From NCBI GenBank assembly GCA_964495555.1, contig CAZBWA010000013.1, forward strand, positions 1 through 30,919: a stretch of DNA of 30,919 bases, written 5' to 3'. The notes beneath the pieces were generated by a model that was given only the letters and a program-made list of their open reading frames with translations, was not told the DNA's origin and did not search any database. Shown here piece after piece: positions 8,162-16,741 of the stretch. Source of the DNA: VGCC01 sp964495555 (GTDB lineage Bacteria; Actinomycetota; Actinomycetes; S36-B12). How positions within the stretch are numbered: position 1 is the stretch's first letter; each line of letters opens with the position of its first letter. The translations under genes were made by a program, and so were the position numbers.

Positions 8162-10095
8162 CCCTTCCCACACCGAATCTGGACGACCGCGCATTTCAGG
8201 ACTTCGTCGATGAGGGCAAGCGCCTGCTCCAGCGTCGTGCACCCGAGTGGACGGACAACAACGTCGCCGATCCGGGGATCACCCTCATCGAGACGTTCGC
8301 GTACATGGTGGATCAGCTCGTCTTCCGACTCAATCAGGTGCCCGACCTGCACTACATCAAGTTCCTCGAACTCCTCGGCGAATCATTGCGACCCCCGTCG
8401 GCCGCTTACACGACCCTGGAGTTCACGCTGACGGTCCCGCAGAGCAATGACGTGGTGGTTCCGATGGGGGTCGAAGTATCGACCGCCCGTAAGGGAACGT
8501 CCGCACCGATCATCTTCACGACGAATGAAGACCTCACGATCGTCTCGGCGACGGTGAAGGGGCTGCTCGCGCAGCCCGCCGGTGGGGCATTCCGCGTGGT
8601 ACAGCCCAGCCTCGGTGCCGGTCCTGACCAAGCGGCCTTCTCGTCAGAGCCGGCGGTCGGGGATGCATTTTTCATCGGCCTGTCCAAGCCAGCGGCCCAC
8701 TGCATCATCGAGTTCGATGTCGACTCGCGCATAGACGGCATCGGCGTGGATCCGCTCCGACCCCCACGCGTGTTCGAAGCGTGGGACGGGCAGGCCTGGA
8801 GCGAGGTGGAGTTGATCACCGACACCACCGGGGGCTTTAACCGGAACGGCAAGATCCGCCTCTACGTCGACGCACACCAACTGTCCAGTCTGGGCAGCAT
8901 CGAAGCGGCCTGGCTGCGGTGCCGCATCGTCGAGACCCAGGGCGATCAGCCCGCCTACAAGTCCAGCCCGACCATCCACAGCATCTCCCTCGCCACCGTC
9001 GGTGGACGCGTCTCCGCCTCGCACTGCCAGATCGTCACCAACGAGACCGTCGGCCGAACCACGGGCACACCCGGTGAGGCGCTGCAGGTGAGCCGGATCC
9101 CCCTCGTCTCCGAGCAGGAACACCTCCTTATAGAGGTGAGTAGCCCCGAGGGATGGCAGACCTGGACCCGGGTGGAGTCTTTTGCGAACCAGGGGCCCAC
9201 CGACAAGGTCTTCACGCTCGACGAGGTGACCGGGACGCTGCGCTTCGGACCATTGATCCGGATGGAGGACGGCAGCACCCGCACGTACGGGGCCACACCG
9301 GAGGCCAACGCCACCGTCCGTGTTCCCCTCTACCGCGCTGGTGGTGGCGTCCAAGGGAATCTCGAGACGGGGGCACTGCGACTCCTGCGCACCTCCATCC
9401 CGTTCGTGGCACGAGTGCAGAACATCGTTCCGGCGATCGGGGGGGTGGACGCCGAGAGCATCGACGATCTCAAGGCCCGCGCAGCCCTGCTCGTCCGAGC
9501 CCGCGACCGCGCCGTCAGCAAGGGCGACTTCGAACTCCTCGTCCATCGCGCTGCTCCGTCCATCGCGCGCACCAAGTGTCTGGCGGGCTCGGAGGTGGGA
9601 AGCCCGGGCACCGTCGTGGTCCTCGTGGTTCCCGACATCCCCGATGGCCGCGTCCCCTTCGAAGTGCTTCGGCCGAGTCAGGAGGTGCTGGACAGCGTCG
9701 GAGATTTCATCGACGAGCGCCGCCTCGTCGGTACCACCGTGCGCATCGAACCGCCGCGCTATCTGGGCATGGCCGTCGCCGCCCGCATGGCGCTGGCTCC
9801 CGGTGTCGATGCTCCACAGGTCTTCCAGCAGGCGGACCTCGCGATCGCGAACTTCATCCATCCGCTGCGCGGTGGGTACGACGGCACGGGCTGGCCTTTC
9901 GGGCGCGACATCTCCGTCGGTGACATCTACGGGGTCCTGCAAAAGGTGCCCGGGGTCGCCTACCTCGATGTCGTGCGGCTCATCCCGATCGACGCGGTGT
10001 CCGAGCAGCGAGCTGAGCCCGCGGATCGCATCATCCTCGAGCCCCATGACCTGCTCTTCAGCTTTCCGAGCGACTTCCAGGTCCTGAAGACATGA
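8158..10095 (+). CDS. gpJ/gp6-like baseplate assembly protein
   Basis: A 645-residue wedge protein. The N-terminus has the eCIS baseplate signature: NLDDRAFQDFVDEGKRLL, DNNVADPGITLIETFAYMVD and a LNQVPDLHYIKFLELLG segment. The C-terminal half contains the J-like core (ESIDDLKARAALLVRARDRA, FELLVHRAAPSIARTKCL). It corresponds to Afp11/Pvc11-type proteins that form the arms of the baseplate around the hub. The start is GTG, preceded by AGGAG at 8148-8152 and overlapping the previous stop, and the gene ends in an ATGA overlap with the following one. Confidence 0.9.
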   Translation: MTLPTPNLDDRAFQDFVDEGKRLLQRRAPEWTDNNVADPGITLIETFAYMVDQLVFRLNQVPDLHYIKFLELLGESLRPPSAAYTTLEFTLTVPQSNDVVVPMGVEVSTARKGTSAPIIFTTNEDLTIVSATVKGLLAQPAGGAFRVVQPSLGAGPDQAAFSSEPAVGDAFFIGLSKPAAHCIIEFDVDSRIDGIGVDPLRPPRVFEAWDGQAWSEVELITDTTGGFNRNGKIRLYVDAHQLSSLGSIEAAWLRCRIVETQGDQPAYKSSPTIHSISLATVGGRVSASHCQIVTNETVGRTTGTPGEALQVSRIPLVSEQEHLLIEVSSPEGWQTWTRVESFANQGPTDKVFTLDEVTGTLRFGPLIRMEDGSTRTYGATPEANATVRVPLYRAGGGVQGNLETGALRLLRTSIPFVARVQNIVPAIGGVDAESIDDLKARAALLVRARDRAVSKGDFELLVHRAAPSIARTKCLAGSEVGSPGTVVVLVVPDIPDGRVPFEVLRPSQEVLDSVGDFIDERRLVGTTVRIEPPRYLGMAVAARMALAPGVDAPQVFQQADLAIANFIHPLRGGYDGTGWPFGRDISVGDIYGVLQKVPGVAYLDVVRLIPIDAVSEQRAEPADRIILEPHDLLFSFPSDFQVLKT

Positions 10096-10682
10096 CGGTT
10101 CAGGACGCCACTACTTCCACGCCCCCGGCAACCCAGCCTGGGCGTCGGCTCGTCCCCGGGCTGCGCACTCCCTTCCCCATGATCACCTACACCTCGTCGA
10201 TGCTGATCGAGGATCCGGTGGCGCAGAAGATCTGCGCGAGCCTCGATGAGGTTCTCGCCCCCATCATCTCCGTGCTGGACTGCTACGACTCCTACCTCGA
10301 CGTCTTCCTCGCTCCCATGGACTTCGTCGAGTACATGTGCACCTGGATCCTGGTGAGTCCGGAGATCGGGTGGGACGAGGACACCGTCCGCAAGTCGCTG
10401 TCCCATGCGCTCCGCTTCTACTCGAGTCGTGGCACCGCGCGCGGAATCACCGACTTCCTCACGATGGTCATGGAACTCGACGTGACCGTCGAGGAGTCGG
10501 GCTCGGTCACCACGAGTCGCGACTTCACCGACCCGAGCACCTGGACCGTCCCCCCGTCGCCCAGCGTGACGATCACGGTCCGGGGTCGCGAAGGGGCGAG
10601 CGTCGACCCGGGGCTTGTCTCCTTGGTGCTGAACTCCGCGGTCCCGGCCCACGTGGATGCCACCTTGACCGAGGGCACGTGA
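10092..10682 (+). CDS. P2 gpI-like tail/baseplate protein
   Basis: The 196-residue protein resembles P2 tail protein I-type wedge components of eCIS (Afp12 region). Seen are a disordered Thr/Pro start, then LPGLRTPFPM-like opening (VPGLRTPFPM), a helical core with LDEVLAPIISVLDCYDSYLD, the IGWDEDTVRKSLSHALRFY helix and SSRGTARGITDFL, which is the family's typical RGTxxGI loop. The C-terminal part is beta-rich and ends TLTEGT. It partners the J-like protein in the wedge. Translational coupling on both sides (ATGA, then GTGA) places it firmly in the same transcript. Confidence 0.85.
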   Translation: MTVQDATTSTPPATQPGRRLVPGLRTPFPMITYTSSMLIEDPVAQKICASLDEVLAPIISVLDCYDSYLDVFLAPMDFVEYMCTWILVSPEIGWDEDTVRKSLSHALRFYSSRGTARGITDFLTMVMELDVTVEESGSVTTSRDFTDPSTWTVPPSPSVTITVRGREGASVDPGLVSLVLNSAVPAHVDATLTEGT

Positions 10683-12298
10683 ACACCACGATCCGATGCA
10701 CGCGGTGCGGGACGGTGACCACGTGGACTCCGTACTGCCCCAGCTGTAGCGCCTACCTCGAGTTCGCCGGAGATCCCCCCTGGGTTCCGGCGCCCCCGAA
10801 GGACGCCTCCGCAACCGACGCACCGGACGCCGATTCAGTACCGAACGTGGCCGACTCCACCAGCTCGCCGGAACCTGGATCGGACACCTCCCCCGAACAC
10901 GCACCCCCGGCCACTCCGGAGCCACTCCACCCGGGGAAGGCTGAGAAGCCTCCGAAGCCCGCGAAGCCTTCCCGTCCCCATCGCCGATTCGGCGGGGAGG
11001 ATCCCTGGTGGCGATTCTGGGGGAAGAAGAAGCATGCGGCGCATGCTCCGGCCGCGACCCCGACGACGACCGCCCCCGAGGGACCCACGACCCCGACCGA
11101 CGTCGTCGAGAACGCCTATGCCTATGTGGTCGACGCCCCCCCGGTTCCGGAGACGGTCTCCGCGGAGTTGCCCACCCGCCAGGAGGCGGCGCAGAAGCGC
11201 ACCATCCCCATCGGCCGCCCGGACGACCTCGGTATCCCGGGCGGAATCCCGTGCGCGCAGTGTCGTTTCCGCAACTACGTCGATGCCTCCTACTGCGCTC
11301 GCTGCGGGTATACCCTGCGCGATGCCGTTCCGCCGACCCAGACCTTGGCCAGCGCCCTTGCACCCTCGGAGAAGCCCCCGCGACGCACCGACTGGAGCTT
11401 CCTCGCCGTCGTCGCGCTGGTCATCCTCATCCTCGGCATCATCTTCATCTCTCCACCGGGTCAACCGGGTCGGGCATTCATCGGTGGGGTGATTCGTACG
11501 GTCGCCTACTGGATCGATCCCGATCTCGGGACACCTGTCACGTTCACCAGCGTGACCGCGAGCTCCACGGGCTACGGCAACCCGGCGAATTCCATCGTCG
11601 GTGATGACCTCAGCAGCTTCTGGGCATCGGCACCGGGACCGAGTTGGGGGGCAGGGAGCACCATCACGTTCCAGTTGACCGAGCCCTCGCGCCTCGACCG
11701 CATGGTGATTCGCCCCGGGATCCAGAATGGCCAGTTCGCCGTTCGCGCACTGGCCACTCCCGAGAACTTGACATTGATCTTCACCGAGCTGGACTCCGAT
11801 TCCACGCCGAGCCCGAGCCCTTCGGCGACCACGACGGGCTCACCCACAGCTTCGCCCACGCCCGCACCTTCGGCGTCACCGTCAGGATCCCTGTCTCCGA
11901 CGCCGAGCCCCTCAGTGAGCACGTCTCCGACCCCGACTCCGACTGCCACGCCCTCTGTCCAGGCATCGCTGAACGTGATCGTGGAACCACAGGACTATAC
12001 GAGCGTGGTGAGTTTCCCGATCGTCTACACGGACAAGGTTGTGTTGCGTATCGACAGCGTGTATCCGCCGGCGCTGCCCGATGTCTATGCGCCCGGCGGT
12101 GGCGGGCAGGTGGCCATCACGGCCATCGACTTCATGCCGCCGTGGTCCCTCGGAGACCTCTTCAAGGTCGATTTCCGTCGGGAGGGAACACCGGTGCCCT
12201 CGCCAACGCCGACCACATCCCCGAGTGCATCGCCGAACGGTTCGGCGGCCGCCTCACCTGGTGCGACGCCTAGTCCATTACCGACGCCATCGGGTTGA
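10679..12298 (+). CDS. Zinc-ribbon / single-TM / discoidin-like protein, candidate eCIS membrane anchor
   Basis: A 539-residue protein starting at a GTG inside the previous stop (GTGA). An N-terminal zinc ribbon (CTRCG, ten residues on CPSC) is followed by an acidic/Pro linker, a second ribbon at about 191-215 (CAQC and CARCG), one transmembrane helix at about 240-260 (FLAVVALVILILGIIFI), and an F5/8C or discoidin-like beta domain from about 285 (NSIVGDDLSSFWAS; later VVLRIDSVYP). A Ser/Pro/Thr stretch of roughly 57 residues interrupts that domain, and another forms the C-terminus. With no signal peptide, the ribbons should face the cytoplasm and the discoidin-like part the outside. The plan recalls CisA of the Streptomyces system, a membrane protein needed for particle firing; that link is inference. 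Confidence 0.78.
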   Translation: MNTTIRCTRCGTVTTWTPYCPSCSAYLEFAGDPPWVPAPPKDASATDAPDADSVPNVADSTSSPEPGSDTSPEHAPPATPEPLHPGKAEKPPKPAKPSRPHRRFGGEDPWWRFWGKKKHAAHAPAATPTTTAPEGPTTPTDVVENAYAYVVDAPPVPETVSAELPTRQEAAQKRTIPIGRPDDLGIPGGIPCAQCRFRNYVDASYCARCGYTLRDAVPPTQTLASALAPSEKPPRRTDWSFLAVVALVILILGIIFISPPGQPGRAFIGGVIRTVAYWIDPDLGTPVTFTSVTASSTGYGNPANSIVGDDLSSFWASAPGPSWGAGSTITFQLTEPSRLDRMVIRPGIQNGQFAVRALATPENLTLIFTELDSDSTPSPSPSATTTGSPTASPTPAPSASPSGSLSPTPSPSVSTSPTPTPTATPSVQASLNVIVEPQDYTSVVSFPIVYTDKVVLRIDSVYPPALPDVYAPGGGGQVAITAIDFMPPWSLGDLFKVDFRREGTPVPSPTPTTSPSASPNGSAAASPGATPSPLPTPSG

Positions 12299-14747
12299 GG
12301 TTCGCGGAACGCACACCCTCGATGATCACCGCGGCTGCGGGTGTGGGACTTGTGCCGGTCGGGTCGACCACCGCGGGTGTCGGGGTGGGCGTCGGCGTGG
12401 AAGTCGCCGCCGGGGTCGCGGTGCTCGCGGTCGACGACTCCGTGGTGGCGCAGAACGTGTCGGTATAGGCCGAGGGGCTCGGCGTGGCCTGGCTGCGCAT
12501 GCGGAAGCAGTACTTCGTATCCGGCTGCAGTCCACCGACTTCGAAGGCCGTGTCATTGGCTGTGGGTGCTGGGGAGATGGTTGTCCAGCCATCGAGGATC
12601 TGACGCTGGAGTTCGAAGCCGGTGACGGGTGCCTGGGGATTGCACTGCGCGGGAGGCGGGGCCGTCGATCCGGAGCTCGATCCACCACCGGCGATGACGA
12701 ACGTGCGACCAGCGCGATCGGCCGTGGTGAAGGGACCCACCTTCCACTTCAGGAACTTCCGGTATCCCTTCTTCGTCTTCTTGCTCGAGTCGCTCGAGGA
12801 CGACGGCTCCTTGTAGTCCGTCGGCGGCAACCAGGTGATGGCCACCGACGTCGACGTCAGGGCGGACGCCAACGGCATGTACGGCGGGCACACGCCCGAG
12901 GTGCTGGCTGACGTCGACCCCGACGAGGAGCCGGTCGACGATGTCGAGGTCGCTGACGTGGAGCCATCCGCCGCCGGGATCTCGACGCACTCACTCGGTG
13001 TGTAGAGGGAGGACGACGAACCGGCAGTCGCGATGATGCGGTAGCAGTTCTGCTGCCCGGGCATCGTCTTGGTGACGATGTACCGCGTCGTGCCGGTCGG
13101 CACGTCCGCCACATGGGTGCAGTCACCGCAGGACGGTGATTCGATTCCGGTCTCCGCAAGTTCCTGGTCACCGGCCACCGATGTCGGGGACGCCGTGGGA
13201 GACGATGTGGACGAGGCGACATCCGTCGAGGTGGCACCCTCCGCACTGGGTGACTGCGACGGCGCTACGGATCCCGTACTCGGAGCCGGGGACGCGTCAC
13301 CACCGGTGCGCACGGGCATCCGCACCGCGCGCAGGGAACCCCTCACCGATCCCAGGGAGGTGAGGGAGGCCGTCGTCGCGTCCGTCGTCGGTGTCGGTGT
13401 CGCGCTGGGCGCTGCGCTCGCACTCGGCGTCGCGGCCGCGCTTGCGGTCGGCGTGGGTGTGGACGCGGGTGCTGTGGTGGACGCGGGTGTGGCCGTGGGC
13501 GTAGCCGCGGTCACCGCCGCAGGGGCACTAGCGCTCGCAGACGCGCTGGCGCTCGGCGATGCACTCGGGGACGGACTCGCAGCCATCAACGCGTTACCAG
13601 TACTGCCCACGGCATAGATCGAATAGCCCTGGGCACCGGGCGAGGCCTGCCAGGTGAGGAGTACCTGTGAGCCCTCGTAGGCCGTCGCCGTGAGCCCCTG
13701 CGGAGGCGGTGGCGGTCCCACCTTGAGATCGGGGGTCCCGGTCAGGCCCGCACGGCTCAGAACGAAGGCGACGACCAGGCCGGCGATCAGCAGGATGAGG
13801 AGGATGCGGCCCAGCAGACCGAGACGGAAACGGATCGCCGGCCGCTGCACCAGAGTGACACGTTGGATGCTCGGACGGATCTCCTCGAGCGGCATACCCG
13901 AGGTGTGGTCGCGCACCGAGGTGAGACTCGCCACCATGCTCAGGGTCCGCGAGGACCCGAAGATATGCAGGGGGGCCGAAACGGTGACCTTTTTCCAGAT
14001 CGTGTCACCTGGAGCGAGCGTGAAGTCTGGATCCTCGACCTTGAACCGCAGGTATCCATCCGGATCCGCGACGTCGAGGCGGTAGTCCACGAACGCATTG
14101 CCGTTGTTCGTGATTTGGGCGAACGTGGTGGCACGGCGACGGATGTCGATCGTCGTCCGGCTCAAACTCAGGTTCGAGTCGTAGAAAGGCGTCACCGAGA
14201 TGGTGACTTCGGTGACCGTGCTCTCGTGCGGGTCGACCTCCGAACGCGCCATCACGCCGACGGTGTAGTCACCAGCCGGCAGTTTCGATGTGCGACCCGG
14301 CTTGATGATGAGTGCGGCGGACCCCTCACTACCCGGGAAGAGTGAGACTTCGCTCGGCACGACGGACAACCACGATCCCTCGGGTCCAACCACACTCAAG
14401 GAGTAGGTCTCGACGACGGGGCCGACGTTGCGCACCGTCACCTTCAGGCGCACCGGTTGACCCGGAGCGGCCTCCACGCGGGATTGACTCATCGACACGA
14501 TCGGTCGGGGAAGCACGGAACGTTCGGGGTCCGCATGATCGTCGACGAACCAGCCCGCGGTGTCCATCACGAGAGTCGTGTCACCACCGGCCGCGGCGTC
14601 GGTGGATGCACCTTCGGTTGCGGGGGTTGGAGTCTCTGCGGGCCGGAGTCGACTGGCGCGCATGTTCGACTTCATGTGCTCAACCCAGCGTCGATACTGG
14701 TCTTCGCCGGACTCGGGTGTGGGTGGCAGGGGGAAGTTGTCAGCCAC
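12270..14747 (-). CDS. NEW3-like (COG1470-type) / single-TM / FN3-like eCIS accessory protein
   Basis: An 825-residue protein. The GTG at 14747 lies five bases after the ATPase stop and has GGGAGGGGG at 14757-14765; an ATG 87 bases upstream would overlap the ATPase deeply and is disfavoured. After a disordered start, residues about 80-300 form two Ig-like modules of the NEW3/COG1470 kind (APGQPVRLKVTVRNVGPV, LFPGSEGSAAL, LAPGDTIWKKVTV). One transmembrane helix follows at about 311-331 (ILLILLIAGLVVAFVL). The rest holds two Cys-containing FN3-like domains, each split by low-complexity sequence. COG1470-like proteins recur in actinobacterial eCIS clusters, but the helix plus FN3 extension is unusual to my knowledge. 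Expected topology is NEW3 part inside and FN3 part outside. The 3' end overlaps the convergent zinc-ribbon gene by 29 bases. Confidence 0.78.
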   Translation of the reverse strand: MADNFPLPPTPESGEDQYRRWVEHMKSNMRASRLRPAETPTPATEGASTDAAAGGDTTLVMDTAGWFVDDHADPERSVLPRPIVSMSQSRVEAAPGQPVRLKVTVRNVGPVVETYSLSVVGPEGSWLSVVPSEVSLFPGSEGSAALIIKPGRTSKLPAGDYTVGVMARSEVDPHESTVTEVTISVTPFYDSNLSLSRTTIDIRRRATTFAQITNNGNAFVDYRLDVADPDGYLRFKVEDPDFTLAPGDTIWKKVTVSAPLHIFGSSRTLSMVASLTSVRDHTSGMPLEEIRPSIQRVTLVQRPAIRFRLGLLGRILLILLIAGLVVAFVLSRAGLTGTPDLKVGPPPPPQGLTATAYEGSQVLLTWQASPGAQGYSIYAVGSTGNALMAASPSPSASPSASASASASAPAAVTAATPTATPASTTAPASTPTPTASAAATPSASAAPSATPTPTTDATTASLTSLGSVRGSLRAVRMPVRTGGDASPAPSTGSVAPSQSPSAEGATSTDVASSTSSPTASPTSVAGDQELAETGIESPSCGDCTHVADVPTGTTRYIVTKTMPGQQNCYRIIATAGSSSSLYTPSECVEIPAADGSTSATSTSSTGSSSGSTSASTSGVCPPYMPLASALTSTSVAITWLPPTDYKEPSSSSDSSKKTKKGYRKFLKWKVGPFTTADRAGRTFVIAGGGSSSGSTAPPPAQCNPQAPVTGFELQRQILDGWTTISPAPTANDTAFEVGGLQPDTKYCFRMRSQATPSPSAYTDTFCATTESSTASTATPAATSTPTPTPTPAVVDPTGTSPTPAAAVIIEGVRSANLNPMASVMD

Positions 14748-14752
14748 TATCG

Positions 14753-16741
14753 CTATCCCCCTCCCGCTACCTGCGGCGAGGACGCATCCAGCACCGATTG
14801 GAGGGGGAACGACAGGAGACCGAGCTTGACCCATTCACGCTTGGCGCCACGGACCGCATGCACGAAGGACACGGGCTCTCCGGCGCCTGCTGCCATGAAG
14901 GCAGCGGAGATCGATGACGACCGGATCGCTCCACCCGCCATCTCGAGGGATGCCAGGCGTCGGTATTCCTCATCGGTGACCACGGCACCGGCTTCCGCCA
15001 GGCATGCGCGCCAGATGGCCGCCCGGAGTTCGGAGTCGGGGGCCGGGAAATCCAGGATGCAATCGAGGCGGCGCGCGAAGGCGGCATCGAGATTGGAGCG
15101 CAGGTTGGTGGTCAGGATCGCCAATCCGTCGAAGGCCTCGATGCGTTGAAGCAGATAGGCGACCTCCAAGTTCGCGTACCGGTCCCGCGCATCGGAGACC
15201 TCAGAGCGCTTGCCGAAGACCGCATCCGCCTCATCGAAGAGCAGGACGCCGTCCAGATTCTCCGCCTCGGAGAAGACGCGCTCGAGGTTCTTCTCCGTCT
15301 CGCCGATGTACTTGTCGACGACGCTCGCGAGGTTCACGTGGAAAAGCGGCGTTCCCAACTCACCGGCGAGGGCCTCCGCCGCCATCGTCTTTCCCGTTCC
15401 CGACTCACCGGCGAACAGTGCGGTGATACCGCGACCGCGCAGGCCACCCGGACGCATTCCCCAGTCATCGATGACCGTGGGGCGCAGACGCACGCGATCG
15501 AGCAGGTGCTCCAATTCGGCGCGCACGTGATCGGGGAGGATCACATCATCGAGGAGGAACACGGGCTGCGTCTGGCGTGCGTAGCCGCTCGTGAGCCGCG
15601 CGGGACGGGATGACTCGCCGCGGGTCACGCGCTCCCGGATCTCCTCGGGGTCGAGGCGCTGCAACAGATTCTTCAGCCCCGGCTCCCCCTGGGAACCCAA
15701 GGCGCCCCACCACTGGGAACGCATGCGCTCCGGTGCCGGCGGCAACTCGACCTCCGTGCACCGCGGATCTGCCAGCGCCACCTTCCCCGGGGCGAGCAGG
15801 ATCATCGGCACCTGAAAGCCGTGGGCGAGGACCACATCGGCTTTGACGGAGTCCGCGGTGACCGCGCGATCGTCGATGATCAGCGGCCGGGCCGCCAGCG
15901 CGGCTTCGGTGAAAGCCGCACGCACGATTCGACGACGCTCCTCCGCGTCGAGGGGCAGCAATGATCCGTCGAGGATCAGCACGTCGCCACCCGCGGCGGT
16001 GAACAGGGTGACGGCGCGGCTGAGCGCCCCCGAACCCGGATGCGACTTGAGGACCGGCACCGGACCGACCGGCTGGCCGTAGTGCATGGGCTCGGGCAGA
16101 GGCGGCTCGCTGGGCAGGAGATCCACGCCCACGTCCGGTGTCGCCATCCGCGACAGATAGGGGGCCACCTCGGACCCGAAACGCTCATCGCCGAGCAGGT
16201 GACGCACGACCCGCTCGGACACGTGCAAGGTGCGTGCCGGGAACGGATGGTTATCCCGCTTCACCTCGATCAGCCCGAGGGAGCACAGTCGCGAGTCCGC
16301 GTCGAACATCGCACGGTTGTCCGGATCGGAGGGGTCGAGACCCAACAGGCGCAGTGCCGTGGTGATGGACGGCCCCGATGTACCGCTCTCGTTGTTCAGC
16401 ACGATGAAGAAATGCTCGAAGCGCGGATCCAGAGACGGGGATGCGGCCAGGAGGATGGCTCCGAGCTCGCGATCACTGAGACCGATCGCCGTGGCCCAGG
16501 ACAGCACATACTGCGGGATATCGGACGGGGACAGCGTGACGTCCTCGACTCCGGGCGGAGCCAGTCGCGCATCACGGATGATCAGGTCATGCGGGAAGAA
16601 CGATCCGCGATGCTCATCGGGGACATCGCCTTCCAGACGTGCCGCCTCGACCGTACGCGCCACGCGCTCGCCGAGGATGGCGAGCGTGATGACGATCGAG
16701 TCGAAGGGCGCCAGATCCGAGCGCGGCATCGTCCGTGTCAC
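14753..16741 (-). CDS. eCIS AAA+ ATPase (Afp15/Pvc15-like)
   Basis: A 662-residue protein whose C-terminal third is a classic AAA+ module: Walker A GESGTGKT at 445-452, Walker B LLFDEAD ending at 506, then a TTNLRSNLDAAFARRLD segment containing sensor 1 and arginine-finger residues. The N-terminal region of about 400 residues is helical and resembles the winged-helix and degenerate nucleotide-binding regions of eCIS ATPases. In characterised systems this ATPase is needed for assembly or cargo loading and is not part of the finished particle. The gene starts at a GTG overlapping the DUF4255 stop (GTGA); an ATG four codons downstream is an alternative. It is followed five bases later by the NEW3/FN3 gene. 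Confidence 0.9.
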   Translation of the reverse strand: MTRTMPRSDLAPFDSIVITLAILGERVARTVEAARLEGDVPDEHRGSFFPHDLIIRDARLAPPGVEDVTLSPSDIPQYVLSWATAIGLSDRELGAILLAASPSLDPRFEHFFIVLNNESGTSGPSITTALRLLGLDPSDPDNRAMFDADSRLCSLGLIEVKRDNHPFPARTLHVSERVVRHLLGDERFGSEVAPYLSRMATPDVGVDLLPSEPPLPEPMHYGQPVGPVPVLKSHPGSGALSRAVTLFTAAGGDVLILDGSLLPLDAEERRRIVRAAFTEAALAARPLIIDDRAVTADSVKADVVLAHGFQVPMILLAPGKVALADPRCTEVELPPAPERMRSQWWGALGSQGEPGLKNLLQRLDPEEIRERVTRGESSRPARLTSGYARQTQPVFLLDDVILPDHVRAELEHLLDRVRLRPTVIDDWGMRPGGLRGRGITALFAGESGTGKTMAAEALAGELGTPLFHVNLASVVDKYIGETEKNLERVFSEAENLDGVLLFDEADAVFGKRSEVSDARDRYANLEVAYLLQRIEAFDGLAILTTNLRSNLDAAFARRLDCILDFPAPDSELRAAIWRACLAEAGAVVTDEEYRRLASLEMAGGAIRSSSISAAFMAAGAGEPVSFVHAVRGAKREWVKLGLLSFPLQSVLDASSPQVAGGG

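Noticed and set aside
8644..11363. Two overlapping minus-strand frames of 467 codons each opposite baseplate genes
   Set aside because: No recognisable motifs; the plus-strand genes there have clear family matches and coupled starts.
13380..13600. Apparent tandem DNA repeat
   Set aside because: It encodes the Ala/Ser/Pro/Thr insert of the leftward membrane protein; units are irregular and no fixed period is seen, so it is listed as protein low complexity.
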